DNA of 64,000 nt from Flavobacterium sp. (GTDB taxonomy: Bacteria > Bacteroidota > Bacteroidia > Flavobacteriales > Flavobacteriaceae): positions 1 through 64,000 of the forward strand of contig NZ_JAQVCH010000003.1 of NCBI RefSeq assembly GCF_028689845.1, given 5' to 3'. Positions 1-9,317 of this stretch are shown in pieces. The notes under the pieces were generated by a model. That model saw only the letters and a list, made by a program, of their open reading frames with translations, was not told where the DNA came from and did not search any database. The position numbers were made by a program, and so were the translations under genes. The stretch's first letter is position 1, and every line of letters begins with the position of its first letter.

Positions 1-67
1 CTTCTTTAAAATGAAGTCTACAGGATTCTTCACTCCCAAAATTTGCTGTAAAACTGAATAAATTCAT
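1..67 (-). mobile_element. 5' end of an IS1595-family transposase gene (cut by window edge)
   Basis: The minus strand from the ATG at 67 encodes 22 residues beginning MNLFSFTANFGSEESC and ending LHFKE before the window edge. This matches what I recall of the N-terminus of IS1595-family (ISXO2-like) transposases of Bacteroidota, which start with an FTxxFxxEESCxxHFKE stretch ahead of a zinc ribbon and a DDE-type domain. Only this N-terminal piece is visible, so integrity of the element cannot be judged. The AT-rich stretch up to about 122 would hold its end; GGATAATTACGGACAA at 107-122 is a candidate terminal inverted repeat, but the partner end lies outside. The element would read away from the yceI-like gene that follows. 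Confidence 0.7.
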
Positions 68-174
68 TGCTTTTTTTATCAAAAATAATACTTTTTATTT
101 AATTATGGATAATTACGGACAATCAAATTTTTTTTAGGTTGGAAATTTGTATCATAATTCAAAACCTCATGATT

Positions 175-744
175 ATGAAACGATTTCCAACTTTCTTAAA
201 AACAACCACCTTATTGTTTTTTATAGGCCTAACTAGTTTAAGCTTTGGGCAGACCACACTTCAATTAGTTGCAAAACCAAAACTTGTTATTTCAGGAACA
301 TCTAGTTTACACGATTGGGATATGGTTTCTGAAACAGCCACTGGAAAAATCCAGGCCACTCTCGACGGAAACAACATCACCGCAATTTCATCTCTAATTG
401 TAGAAATGCCAGCAGAAAGCATCAAAAGTGGAAAAGGCGGAATGGATAAAAATGCATATAAAGCCTTAAAAACTAGCCAGTTTAAATCGGCTAAATTCAA
501 TTTAAAATCGGCTACACAAAACTCAGATGGAACTTGGAATTTCTCTGGGACTTTTACTTTTGCTGGTGTGAGTAAGGCTGTTACTTTAAAAATTAAAGAA
601 TCAACATCAAATGGACAAACTGTTTTAGAAGGAACTTATCCTTTTAAACTAACCGATTATAAAATCGATCCGCCAACAGCTTTAATGGGAACGGTTAAAA
701 CTGGAGACGATGTTAAAATAAGTTTTGTATTAAAATTCAAATAA
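175..744 (+). CDS. YceI-family secreted protein
   Basis: A 189-residue protein of the YceI family, which form a lipocalin-like barrel binding isoprenoid or other lipid ligands in the periplasm. The ATG at 175 (MKRF) gives a classical signal peptide with hydrophobic core TTLLFFIGLTSLSFG; the frame is open upstream, but those residues would only lengthen the signal peptide unnaturally. Family hallmarks are SGTSSLHDWDM near the start, the central MDKNAYKALK..FKSAKF stretch, FTFAGVSKAV, and the closing YKIDPPTALMGTVKTGDDVKI. It stands 27 bp ahead of a beta-barrel gene and is followed after that by another YceI-like gene, so the three are probably one transcription unit. Ligand unknown. Confidence 0.88.
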   Translation: MKRFPTFLKTTTLLFFIGLTSLSFGQTTLQLVAKPKLVISGTSSLHDWDMVSETATGKIQATLDGNNITAISSLIVEMPAESIKSGKGGMDKNAYKALKTSQFKSAKFNLKSATQNSDGTWNFSGTFTFAGVSKAVTLKIKESTSNGQTVLEGTYPFKLTDYKIDPPTALMGTVKTGDDVKISFVLKFK

Positions 745-771
745 ACCTAAAAACCTCTAAAATTAATAACA

Positions 772-2058
772 ATGAGAAATTTAATGACCCTTGCTCTAGT
801 ACTTGTTGGTACTTTAGCTATCGCCCAAAAACAACAATTTCAGTTAGATAACTGGCGACCTTATGACAAAACTGGATTGTTAATGTTTGAAGCTCCAAAA
901 GATACGGCAACAACTTTTGAAAGCGTGAAAGTTAGAATTGGTGGAGCCTTTGCTTTACAATATCAGGCATTTGACCATGAAAATAATGCAGACATTGTTC
1001 TTAATGCAAATAATGTAAATCTTAATCAATTAGTAGGGTTAGGAAATAATTTTAACTTAGCTACAGCAAATTTAGATATTGACGTTGCTCTATATGACGG
1101 AGTTAATCTTCACTTAAGAACCTATCTTTCTTCACGTCATCACCCAGAACCTTATGTAAAAGGAGGTTATATTCAAATTGATAAATTAGATTTTATTCAA
1201 AAGGATTTTTTAAGTGATGTGATGAAATATGCAACACTTAGAATTGGACATATGGAGAATAACTATGGTGATGCTCACTTTAGAAGATCGGATAATGCCC
1301 AAGCTTTATACAATCCATTCGTAGGGAATTATATTATGGATGCTTTTACAACAGAAGTTGGGGCTGAGTTATACTATCGAAGAAACGGTTGGATTGCGAT
1401 GTTAGGAGCTACAAATGGTAAATTAAATCAAGCTACAAATGCTCCAGGGGTAACAAGTCCTTCGGTAATGGCAAAGTTGGGTTATGACAAACAGCTTTCA
1501 ACTGATTTACGATTTAGATTAACAGGATCTTTATACAACAGTGCTCAATCTGCTAGAACCTATCTTTATGGAGGAGACCGTGCTGGTTCTAGATATTATT
1601 TTGTGATGGAAAATACGTTAGCAACCTCTTCTGGAAACTATTCTTCAGGTTTAATTAATCCTGGCTTATCAAACAAATTAACGGCTATTATGGTTAATCC
1701 ATTTGTGAAATATAAAGGATTAGAATTCTTTGGAATGTATGAACATGCGAATGGGAAAACCAATGCAGAAACAGACGAAAGAGATTTTACACAATTAGGA
1801 GCGGAATTAATTTACCGTTTTGGTAAAAACGAAAACTTATATGTAGCTGGACGTTATAATAGCGTGAATGGTGAAACCGTTGCAAAAGAAGATGTTGATG
1901 TTACTCGATTTAACTTAGGAGCTGGTTGGTTTATGACTAAAAATATTTTAGTTAAATTTGAATATGTTGACCAACAGTATGATGGTTATGCTAAAACAAA
2001 TATCTTAAGTGATGGTCAATTTAATGGATTTATAGCTGAAGCTGTGATTTCATTCTAA
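772..2058 (+). CDS. Outer-membrane beta-barrel (porin-like) protein
   Basis: A 428-residue secreted protein. An N-terminal signal peptide (MRNLMTLALVLVGTLAIAQ) is followed by a chain rich in alternating aromatic and polar residues and ends in EAVISF, a terminal Phe typical of outer-membrane barrels. It contains repeated strand-like segments (VRIGGAFALQYQ, LFVAGRYNSVNGE-like stretches, FNLGAGWFM). The pattern resembles phosphate-selective porin type (OprO/OprP-like) barrels annotated in flavobacteria, though I see no diagnostic signature that fixes the substrate. It sits between two YceI-like genes with gaps of 27 and 10 bp, so an operon is likely; barrel plus periplasmic lipid-binding proteins suggests a shared transport or envelope role, which is inference. 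Confidence 0.75.
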   Translation: MRNLMTLALVLVGTLAIAQKQQFQLDNWRPYDKTGLLMFEAPKDTATTFESVKVRIGGAFALQYQAFDHENNADIVLNANNVNLNQLVGLGNNFNLATANLDIDVALYDGVNLHLRTYLSSRHHPEPYVKGGYIQIDKLDFIQKDFLSDVMKYATLRIGHMENNYGDAHFRRSDNAQALYNPFVGNYIMDAFTTEVGAELYYRRNGWIAMLGATNGKLNQATNAPGVTSPSVMAKLGYDKQLSTDLRFRLTGSLYNSAQSARTYLYGGDRAGSRYYFVMENTLATSSGNYSSGLINPGLSNKLTAIMVNPFVKYKGLEFFGMYEHANGKTNAETDERDFTQLGAELIYRFGKNENLYVAGRYNSVNGETVAKEDVDVTRFNLGAGWFMTKNILVKFEYVDQQYDGYAKTNILSDGQFNGFIAEAVISF

Positions 2059-2068
2059 AAAAACAAAA

Positions 2069-2599
2069 ATGTTAGTGCGTGTTTTTAGTTTTCTTATCGT
2101 TGTAGCAGGAACACTGTTTTCAACACCTAAAGATTATCTGTTGGTCAGTACAAAACAGTTTACTGTTCAGGGTACTACATCCATTGGAGGTTTTGAATGT
2201 AATTATGATTTGAAAACTAAGGACACGCTTTTTTTTAATTCGCCATATCAAACCAATGTTATCTCTCATTCGATTCCGGTAAGAAACTTTGGCTGTGGAA
2301 ATTTTTTATTAAACAATGATTTTCGGAAAACCTTAAAAGAAAAAGAATATCCAACTATTAAAATTATACTCTCTAATTTTAAAAAAGAAGAAGAAAAAAT
2401 AACATGTAATTTAACGATAAACTTAGTTGGTAAAAAAAGAGTCTATAAACAGTTGCCTTTAAAATTAAAACAACATGCTCTACAAGGCGAAGTTTTATTA
2501 AACATAAGCGACTTTGATTTGGAACCACCAAAAAAAATGGGCGGAATAATAAAAATAAATGAAGAGATTAAATTAGTAGTTAATTTAAAAACCGAATAA
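2069..2599 (+). CDS. Divergent YceI-like secreted protein
   Basis: A 176-residue protein with a signal peptide (MLVRVFSFLIVVAGTLFS). The order of features follows the YceI family: FTVQGTTSIGGFECNYD near the N-terminus in place of the usual SxHDW, a central phase with IPVRNFGCGN and FRKTLKEKEYPTIKI, and a closing FDLEPPKKMGGIIKINEEIKL that parallels the YxIDPPxxxMG..K.GDDVKI end of the upstream paralogue at 175-744. It starts 10 bp after the barrel gene and is followed by a strong hairpin terminator. Two cysteines (in FECNY and FGCGN) could form a disulfide. Assignment to the family is by pattern, and sequence divergence is large. Confidence 0.7.
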   Translation: MLVRVFSFLIVVAGTLFSTPKDYLLVSTKQFTVQGTTSIGGFECNYDLKTKDTLFFNSPYQTNVISHSIPVRNFGCGNFLLNNDFRKTLKEKEYPTIKIILSNFKKEEEKITCNLTINLVGKKRVYKQLPLKLKQHALQGEVLLNISDFDLEPPKKMGGIIKINEEIKLVVNLKTE

Positions 2600-2620
2600 A
2601 TAACAATTTTACCATAAATA

Positions 2621-2655
2621 AAAGCCCCAAAATTATACTTGTTTTGGGGCTTTTA
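2621..2655. terminator. Bidirectional rho-independent terminator
   Basis: A 13-bp stem (AAAAGCCCCAAAA paired with TTTTGGGGCTTTT) with A and T runs at both ends lies between the convergent YceI-like gene and the AsmA-like gene and would stop transcripts from both sides. Confidence 0.9.
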
Positions 2656-2658
2656 TTT

Positions 2659-5244
2659 TTACTCTTTTTTATTTTTATTGAACAAACTGTTTAAACCGTC
2701 TTTCACCTGATCTTTAATTTGGTCTTCTTTTGATTTGGGTTGAGTTGGCTTAGTTGTATCTGCTGGCTTTGTGTTTTGATTGATAAGATCTGTTAAAGCT
2801 GAAGTTCCTTGATTAATTAATTTTTGTTTCTGCTGTTCAACAAGTTGAGTGACTAATTTGGTAGTTGCTTGTTTAATATCTGTGCTAACTTTCGGATTTG
2901 TAAAATTACCTGTCAGCATAGCCGTAATCGGAATGCTTTTGAAATTGGCTGCATCTGCGGGTGATAATTTGTTAATTAAAGCAGTTGTTTCTGTTCCTAA
3001 ATACTTCGCAGGCACGTCGAATTTTAAATTATAATTCATTGATTGATCAAAACCATGCGTTCCTCCAATAGTCATAGAAATATCTTGGTAGTTAATGTCA
3101 AAGGGTTTTACATTAACTTTTCCGTCTTGAAAAGTCAAGGAAGTTTTTAAATCATTTAAATTAATTTTGTTTAAATCAATAAATTTTATCTGATTATCTA
3201 AGGCATTTAATAAGGTAGAATTAGATGAATTTATAGTGGTGGAAAGCAGTTGTGCAGCAATATCACCCGTAATAGATTTTAAATTAGGAGTCATTTCTTT
3301 GGAGTCTAAATTTCCTGCAACAGAAATGGTAGAATTTAATTTTCCATTTATGATATTAGCAATAGGAGCAATGCTTTTCATCATATCCAATTGCGTAAAT
3401 GTTTCGTTGATGTTTACTTGGCTCATGTTCAAATCCATTGCAAAAGTGGGTACTTTAGTTTTGGTTGACACATTTCCATTTAAACCAATTTGACCTCCAA
3501 AAATCGAAGTTTTTACATTCTCTAAGGTTGCCTTTTCATCTTTAATAATCACTTTTCCAGAAACTTCGTTCAGCGTTAAATTATCATATAAAACCGTGTT
3601 GGCTTTTGCTGTTAAAACACAGTCTAAAAAAGCAGGGATTTTCATTGCTTCACTTGCTTTTTCGCCTTCTTTCGTCGGTTCAGAAGTAGACATAAAATCG
3701 CTTACCGCTAACACATTGGATGACAAATTGAATTTTCCTTTAAGGTTTTGTTTGTTGAATAAATAACCGTAAAAATTATCCAAAACACCGTCTACTTGTA
3801 AATCACTTTTGCCTGTTTTAGCTTTAAATTGTTTTAAATTTAATTGGCTTGGGTTAAATTCGACCATCGCTTCCAAAATTTCCATTCCTTTTCCGTTATC
3901 ATCAGTATAATTGAAGTTTGTCAAATTAAGTGTTCCTGCATTCTTGATGTTTTGATACTGTTCTTTTTCAACCGATTGCATGTCAAAATTTGTAGTAATA
4001 TCTGCTTTTAAAACACCAGTTAATGGCTTGTCTAACTTTACAGGATAAGCTTTGGTTACATTTGCTAAATTGATAGTTCCTTTCAAAGCCGCATCAACTA
4101 ATGCGTTTTCGGTCATGTTTTTAATTGTCGCTTTCGCCATAAAGACATCTTGATCTATTTTAAATGAAAGCTTATCAACATTAATGTAAGTATCATTTAA
4201 TTGACCAGTTTCATTTTTAATTTTGGTATCAATAATAATATTCTCTACCGATTTTGATAAATCAGGATACTTAAACGATGCATTGTTTGAAGCAATCACC
4301 AACTCAAAAGTAGGGATGGTCGTTGCTGTATATTCTCCTTTTGCAAAACCAGAAACGGTAAAATCGCCAGAGGTATTAATCTTATCTAAATCGCCTTTAT
4401 AAGCAGAAGGGATTAGACCTAAAAAGTTTTTAAAAGAAGAAGTAGGTGTTTTGAAGGTTAAATCGTATTGTTGTCCATTTTCTACTAATTGTATAAATCC
4501 TTTAAACTCCAAAGGTAATTGGTTAATTAAAGCTTTATTATCTTTGAATTCATATTTGTTTTTGTCTAAATCAATCCCCAATACAGCTTCTAGTGATAAC
4601 GGAATTTTATTCATATAATTCACTTTGTCCATATCGACACTCATAAACGCTTTGGTGGTTGTATTTAAATCTAATTTTGAAGCGGCAAAATTACCTTTTC
4701 CAACATGATAAATTTCATCAATCATAACCTTCATGTTTGACGATTCATCCCAATATGAAAACCGTAAATTATCAATGTTATAATTTTGTAATGAAAGGGC
4801 AAATGGCTTACTCTCATTGTCATTTTCTTTTGCGTCTTCTTTCAAAGCAATGTCAAAATTTCCGATTCCGTCTTTGTTGAAAATAATATTTACCAATCCG
4901 TTTTTACTCGAAAAAGATTGCAGTTCCATCGTTTCCCCTTCAGATTTAAAAAGTTCTTTGACAGACATTTTTAAGTGTAATTCATCCGAATAAAATAAGG
5001 TATCTCCCGCAAATGGGGCTTTGTTGATAATGCTTAATTTTTCAATCGATACATTCGCATTCGGAAAATTTCGAAACAAACTAATGCTAACGTCTTCAAA
5101 ACCAACAGTAGCATCAACCTTTTCGTTGATAGATTTTAAGACCATCGCTTTGATTTTACCTTTGAATAAAAAAGGAGTAACCGCTAAGGCAATTATAATG
5201 ACGACTAAAAAAATTCCGAAACCTTTTGCTATTTTTTTTAACAT
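2659..5244 (-). CDS. AsmA-family envelope protein
   Basis: An 861-residue protein with one N-terminal membrane anchor (IFLVVIIIALAVTPFLF) and a long beta-rich periplasmic part. The start (FKGKIKAMVLKSINEK, then VSISLFRNFPNANVSIEKLSI) and the AsmA-like C-terminal domain around residues 580-800 (LNGNVSTKTKVPTF, GKLNSTISVAGNL, KVNVKPFDINYQDI) are the pattern of AsmA/TamB-like proteins. Members of this superfamily are bridge-like proteins implicated in lipid delivery to the outer membrane and in outer-membrane biogenesis. The tail from about residue 815 is low-complexity and rich in K, Q, T and P. It is monocistronic as far as visible, with a shared terminator downstream. The exact role in Bacteroidota is not established from sequence. 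Confidence 0.85.
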   Translation of the reverse strand: MLKKIAKGFGIFLVVIIIALAVTPFLFKGKIKAMVLKSINEKVDATVGFEDVSISLFRNFPNANVSIEKLSIINKAPFAGDTLFYSDELHLKMSVKELFKSEGETMELQSFSSKNGLVNIIFNKDGIGNFDIALKEDAKENDNESKPFALSLQNYNIDNLRFSYWDESSNMKVMIDEIYHVGKGNFAASKLDLNTTTKAFMSVDMDKVNYMNKIPLSLEAVLGIDLDKNKYEFKDNKALINQLPLEFKGFIQLVENGQQYDLTFKTPTSSFKNFLGLIPSAYKGDLDKINTSGDFTVSGFAKGEYTATTIPTFELVIASNNASFKYPDLSKSVENIIIDTKIKNETGQLNDTYINVDKLSFKIDQDVFMAKATIKNMTENALVDAALKGTINLANVTKAYPVKLDKPLTGVLKADITTNFDMQSVEKEQYQNIKNAGTLNLTNFNYTDDNGKGMEILEAMVEFNPSQLNLKQFKAKTGKSDLQVDGVLDNFYGYLFNKQNLKGKFNLSSNVLAVSDFMSTSEPTKEGEKASEAMKIPAFLDCVLTAKANTVLYDNLTLNEVSGKVIIKDEKATLENVKTSIFGGQIGLNGNVSTKTKVPTFAMDLNMSQVNINETFTQLDMMKSIAPIANIINGKLNSTISVAGNLDSKEMTPNLKSITGDIAAQLLSTTINSSNSTLLNALDNQIKFIDLNKINLNDLKTSLTFQDGKVNVKPFDINYQDISMTIGGTHGFDQSMNYNLKFDVPAKYLGTETTALINKLSPADAANFKSIPITAMLTGNFTNPKVSTDIKQATTKLVTQLVEQQKQKLINQGTSALTDLINQNTKPADTTKPTQPKSKEDQIKDQVKDGLNSLFNKNKKE

Positions 5245-5429
5245 GTGTGTAATTTTATGGAGCTGTGATATTAACGAGATAGTTCTTGTAATTGTTACTT
5301 TGAATGCGTTAATCTAATGCCAATTCTTTCTTGATAAGTGAATTTGAATCATTAAAAAAATATTTTAACAAAAATAGAGATTAGAAAACAAAGAAATGTT
5401 AATGAAAAATCAAATCTTTTCGAATCAAT

Positions 5430-5464
5430 AAAAAAGTCCGAAAAGAATACTTATCGGACTTTTT
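5430..5464 (-). terminator. Rho-independent terminator after sppA
   Basis: The stem AAAAAGTCCGA / TCGGACTTTTT with a short A-rich loop follows sppA on the minus strand; both flanks carry homopolymer runs, so it may work in both directions. Confidence 0.85.
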
Positions 5465-5485
5465 CGAATTGCTTAGAAAAAAGGA

Positions 5486-7255
5486 TTATTCAATTTTTAA
5501 CGTATAAGGCATTAGCATTTGAATGCCTTGATGAGCAGTTAATTTTTTGATTTGTTTAAAAGTTTCATACGCTTCTATGCCTAATTCTTCTTTTATCATG
5601 GTTTCTTTTGATTTTGCAAAAGGTAATTTGTTTTGGTCACTGATAAATTCAAATAGTGATTTGTCAAACTCTGGGTAATTTTGTGTTTTGTATTTTTTGA
5701 TTTTAGCCAATGCAGCGGCTTCTTTTAACGCCACATCTAATCCACCCAATTGATCAACTAATCCAATTTTTAACGCTTCCGATCCTGTCCAAACGCGTCC
5801 TTGGGCAATGGCGTCCACTTGTTCAATCGTCATGTTTCTTCCAGCGGCTACTCGATTTACAAAGATGTTATAAATATGTTCAACGCTTTCGGTAGTGACT
5901 TCTTTAAATTTTTCGTCAAGAGGTCTAAACGGACTATAACCTGCAGAATGAGCATGTGTTTTAACTTGAGAGGTACTTATTCCTATTTTTGTAGAAAGCT
6001 CGGTCATGTTTGGTAAAACTCCAAAAACCCCAATAGAACCCGTTATCGTACTCGGTTCTGCAATGATTTTATTTGCATTACAGGCAATATAGTAACCGCC
6101 AGAAGCAGCTAAATTTCCCATTGAAACAACAATGGGCTTTGTTTTTTTAGTGATTTCAATTTCTCTCCAAATGAGTTCAGAAGTCAAGGCACTTCCGCCT
6201 GGACTATCGACGCGAATTACAATGGCTTTTACTTTATCATCTTTTCTAGCCTCTTGCAAAGCCGTTCGCATCGCTTCTTCACCAATAATATTAACGTCGC
6301 CTTTTCCACCTTGAATTTCGCCTTGAGCATAAATCACGGCAATTTTATCACTGGAATCTACTTTTTGTGGCGTTTGAGCATTCTTTTTGGCGTAATCAGC
6401 AATCTTTACTTTATTGTAATCTTTGTCCTTTTCTACTTTTAAGGCTTTTTTAATGCCATTGTGGTATTGGTCTTCATAGCCAATTTTGTCAATTAATTTT
6501 CGAGATAAAGCCATTTCAGGTGTGCGAGCTGCGAGTTGATTGGCAATGCTGTTTAAAGTGTCCACAGTGATTTTTCGGCTGGTAGAAATATCAGTCACGA
6601 TAGAACTCCAGGCAGAATTTAGTAACGCACTTACTTGCTCGCGATTAGCCTCGCTCATTTCGTTTTCTAAGAAAGGTTCAACGGCACTTTTGTATTTTCC
6701 GTGACGGATAACTTCCATTTTTACACCTGTTTTTTCTTGAATAGCTTTAAAAAACATAATTTCTGTAGACAATCCTTTAAAATCCATTTCGCCAACAGGA
6801 TTTAAATAAATGGTATCGGCTACCGAATTGATATAATATTCTTTTTGTGAAAAAGCATCCGCATAGGAAACAATAAATTTTCCTGATTTTTTAAAATCGT
6901 TCAATTGATCCCGAAGTGCTTTTGCTTGTGCTAATCCTAAATTGCTTGAGCTATTTAAAATGGAAATTCCTTTTATGTCTTTGTCGGTTTTGGCTGCATC
7001 AATGGCATTTAAGACATCAATAAAACCAACAGAAGATTCCTCAGACATTAGGGTAACCCAAGGATCTTTGAATTTTCCAGCATAATCTAAACTGATATTT
7101 TTCATGTCTAATTCAATTACCGAATCAGATTTTACTTGAACCACATCCGACCCGCTACCCATTAATGCACTGATAATCAATATGCTGAAGAATAAAAGCA
7201 TGATAAAAACAAATAATCCGATGACGGTGGCCAATACATTTCCTAAAAACTTCAT
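5486..7255 (-). CDS. sppA: Signal peptide peptidase SppA, 67K type
   Basis: A 589-residue membrane-anchored serine protease that degrades cleaved signal peptides. An N-terminal membrane segment (residues about 10-32) precedes two tandem ClpP-like peptidase S49 domains, the 67-kDa architecture of E. coli SppA. The general-base lysine lies in RHGKYKSAVEPF (Lys about 189) in the first half and the nucleophilic serine in SMGNLAASGGYY (Ser about 385) in the second, with the oxyanion segment VDSPGGSA at about 350. All catalytic parts are present. It is transcribed alone with its own terminator. A TATCTTTG box on the minus strand at 7371-7378 could be its promoter, but no -33 partner is evident and the leader would be about 110 nt. 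Confidence 0.95.
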   Translation of the reverse strand: MKFLGNVLATVIGLFVFIMLLFFSILIISALMGSGSDVVQVKSDSVIELDMKNISLDYAGKFKDPWVTLMSEESSVGFIDVLNAIDAAKTDKDIKGISILNSSSNLGLAQAKALRDQLNDFKKSGKFIVSYADAFSQKEYYINSVADTIYLNPVGEMDFKGLSTEIMFFKAIQEKTGVKMEVIRHGKYKSAVEPFLENEMSEANREQVSALLNSAWSSIVTDISTSRKITVDTLNSIANQLAARTPEMALSRKLIDKIGYEDQYHNGIKKALKVEKDKDYNKVKIADYAKKNAQTPQKVDSSDKIAVIYAQGEIQGGKGDVNIIGEEAMRTALQEARKDDKVKAIVIRVDSPGGSALTSELIWREIEITKKTKPIVVSMGNLAASGGYYIACNANKIIAEPSTITGSIGVFGVLPNMTELSTKIGISTSQVKTHAHSAGYSPFRPLDEKFKEVTTESVEHIYNIFVNRVAAGRNMTIEQVDAIAQGRVWTGSEALKIGLVDQLGGLDVALKEAAALAKIKKYKTQNYPEFDKSLFEFISDQNKLPFAKSKETMIKEELGIEAYETFKQIKKLTAHQGIQMLMPYTLKIE

Positions 7256-7416
7256 GTTACTATTTTTTATTAATGATGATTTGTAATCTAATTAGTAGTA
7301 AATCATCGCATTATGTTACAAACTGTTTTTGGTCTTTCTATTATAAGTAGAAACTTATTAACAGTCTCGGCAAAGATACTTTATTTCTAAAATAGTTTTA
7401 GTTATTTTGCTTTACT

Positions 7417-8553
7417 ATGAATACGCAACATCAAGTTATTTTATCTTTAGGAAGTAATAGGGGTAATCGATTGAATAATATTCAATTGGCAATAGATTCC
7501 CTTCACGCTACTGTGGCCACCGTCGTAAAAGTTTCGGCTATTTATGAAACACCCGCTTGGGGTTTTGAAGGCGAATCATTTTATAACTGTGCTTTGGTTT
7601 TGCAAACCCATAAAGAAGCAACTCAAATTTTAGAAGAAATTTTAGAACTTGAAATCAAACTAGGTAGACAAAGAGAGCCAATTGAAGGCTATCAATCGCG
7701 AATTATTGATATTGATGTTATTACTTATAATGAAGAAATTATTCAAACCGACAAGCTAAAAGTGCCTCATCCACACATGCAAAACCGCTTGTTTGTTTTG
7801 ATGCCAATGCGAGATTTGAATTTAGATTGGCGACATCCTATTTTACAAAAATACTTGCCAGAATTAGTACAGCTTTCCGAAGATAAAAGTAAGTGTGTCG
7901 TTATTCAAAAGCTAACAGCTCCTTTAGAGAAAATTAATTTGCAACAGTATAATTACATCGCTATTGAAGGAAATATTGGAGCAGGAAAAACAACCTTATC
8001 CACTAAAATTGCTGAAGATTTTAACGCAAAATTAGTGTTAGAACGCTTTGCAGATAATCCGTTTTTACCTAAATTTTATGAAGACCAAACGAGGTATGCT
8101 TTTCCTTTAGAAATGTCTTTTTTGGCTGATAGATACCAACAATTATCGGACGATTTAGCTCAATTTGATTTGTTTAAAGATTTTATTGTAGCCGATTATC
8201 ACATTTTTAAATCTTTAATTTTTGCAAAAGTAACCTTGGCGGAAGATGAATTTCGTTTGTATAAAACGATGTTCGATATCATTCATAAAGAAACGCCCAA
8301 ACCCGACTTATATGTTTATTTATACCAAAATACCGAACAACTTTTAGCCAATATTAAAAAAAGAGGAAGAAGTTATGAAATGCAAATTCCAGCCGAATAT
8401 TTAGAAAAAATTAATCAAGGTTATTTGGAATATATCAAAACACAAACTAATTTAAATGTATTAGTTTTAGATGTCTCGGATAAAGATTTTATGGAAAATC
8501 AAGCAGATTATATTTTTATTTTAGATAAAATAGCAGAAAAAAGTCAAAGCTGA
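7417..8553 (+). CDS. folK: FolK-deoxynucleoside kinase fusion protein
   Basis: A 378-residue two-domain protein. Residues 1 to about 150 are 6-hydroxymethyl-7,8-dihydropterin pyrophosphokinase of folate synthesis: LSLGSNRGNR at the start and the HPPK signature YQSRIIDIDVI with its two Asp metal ligands. Residues from about 175 to the end are a deoxynucleoside kinase of the dCK/dGK type: the P-loop IEGNIGAGKTTLS, the following ERFADNPFLPKFYED, and an adenine-binding/lid region rich in Arg and Lys (KKRGRSYEM). Domain joining is in one frame with no internal stop, and I recall this fusion in other flavobacteria. It would couple folate precursor synthesis with dNTP salvage in one polypeptide; both sets of key motifs are intact. 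It is flanked by divergent sppA and convergent RNA methyltransferase genes. Confidence 0.92.
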   Translation: MNTQHQVILSLGSNRGNRLNNIQLAIDSLHATVATVVKVSAIYETPAWGFEGESFYNCALVLQTHKEATQILEEILELEIKLGRQREPIEGYQSRIIDIDVITYNEEIIQTDKLKVPHPHMQNRLFVLMPMRDLNLDWRHPILQKYLPELVQLSEDKSKCVVIQKLTAPLEKINLQQYNYIAIEGNIGAGKTTLSTKIAEDFNAKLVLERFADNPFLPKFYEDQTRYAFPLEMSFLADRYQQLSDDLAQFDLFKDFIVADYHIFKSLIFAKVTLAEDEFRLYKTMFDIIHKETPKPDLYVYLYQNTEQLLANIKKRGRSYEMQIPAEYLEKINQGYLEYIKTQTNLNVLVLDVSDKDFMENQADYIFILDKIAEKSQS

Positions 8554-8688
8554 TTGGTGTTTAAAAACAAAATAGACCTTTATGTTTGGCGTTCTAAAAA
8601 TCCACAGTAATAGAATTGCCTAGTTTTGAATGTTAAGCGTAAAATTAACGAATATGTGAAGTGAATCTGTAGACTGTTTTCTAAATAA

Positions 8689-9243
8689 TTAAGAATCACT
8701 TTGAACAGCAGTTAACTGATTTATTTTCTGAAATATATCCCAAATTACTATTCCAGCACTCACCGCTATATTTAAAGAATGCTTTGTTCCTAATTGCGGA
8801 ATTTCAATCACACCATCACATTTTTTAATTGCTTCTTGCGAAACTCCTTTTACTTCATTACCAAAAATCAAAGCATATCTTTTTTTGTTTTCCACTTGAA
8901 AATCATGCAAAAAGACCGCGTTTTCCACTTGTTCAATAGCAAATAACGAAACGTTTTCTTTTTTTAAATGATCTAAAACAGTAAGAATATCTTTTTCATA
9001 TTCCCATTCCACGGTGTCGGTAGCTCCCAAGGCCGTTTTGTGAATTTCTTTATTTGGCGGCGTAGCTGTAATGCCACACAAATATATTTTTTCAATTAAA
9101 AAAGCATCGGAGGTTCGAAAAACAGAGCCAATGTTGTGAAGGCTTCTAATATCATCTAAAATTATAATGACAGGCGTTTTGTCGGCAGCTTTAAATTCAT
9201 CGATATTTTTACGCTCCAGTTCCGCGTTGGCTAATTTTCTCAT
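8689..9243 (-). CDS. SpoU/TrmH-family RNA 2'-O-methyltransferase
   Basis: A 184-residue SPOUT-class methyltransferase that transfers a methyl group from S-adenosylmethionine to a ribose 2'-OH of tRNA or rRNA. The three SpoU motifs are visible: LDDIRSLHNIGSVFRTSDAF (motif 1), LIFGNEVKGVSQEAI (motif 2) and IPQLGTKHSLNIAVSAGIVIWDIF (motif 3), which form the trefoil knot. The ATG at 9243 (MRKLANAEL) is chosen because the family begins there; the frame stays open upstream for 39 more codons that look like translated promoter DNA. It lacks the N-terminal RNA-binding domain of RlmB, so the exact substrate is open. It is divergent from mutS, with about 130 bp between the two starts. Confidence 0.88.
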   Translation of the reverse strand: MRKLANAELERKNIDEFKAADKTPVIIILDDIRSLHNIGSVFRTSDAFLIEKIYLCGITATPPNKEIHKTALGATDTVEWEYEKDILTVLDHLKKENVSLFAIEQVENAVFLHDFQVENKKRYALIFGNEVKGVSQEAIKKCDGVIEIPQLGTKHSLNIAVSAGIVIWDIFQKINQLTAVQSDS

Positions 9244-9317
9244 AACACAAAAATAGAAAATCATTTTTGTAATGAAAGGACTCTTTTCAAAATTAAACTT
9301 CATTTTAACAATTGTCA

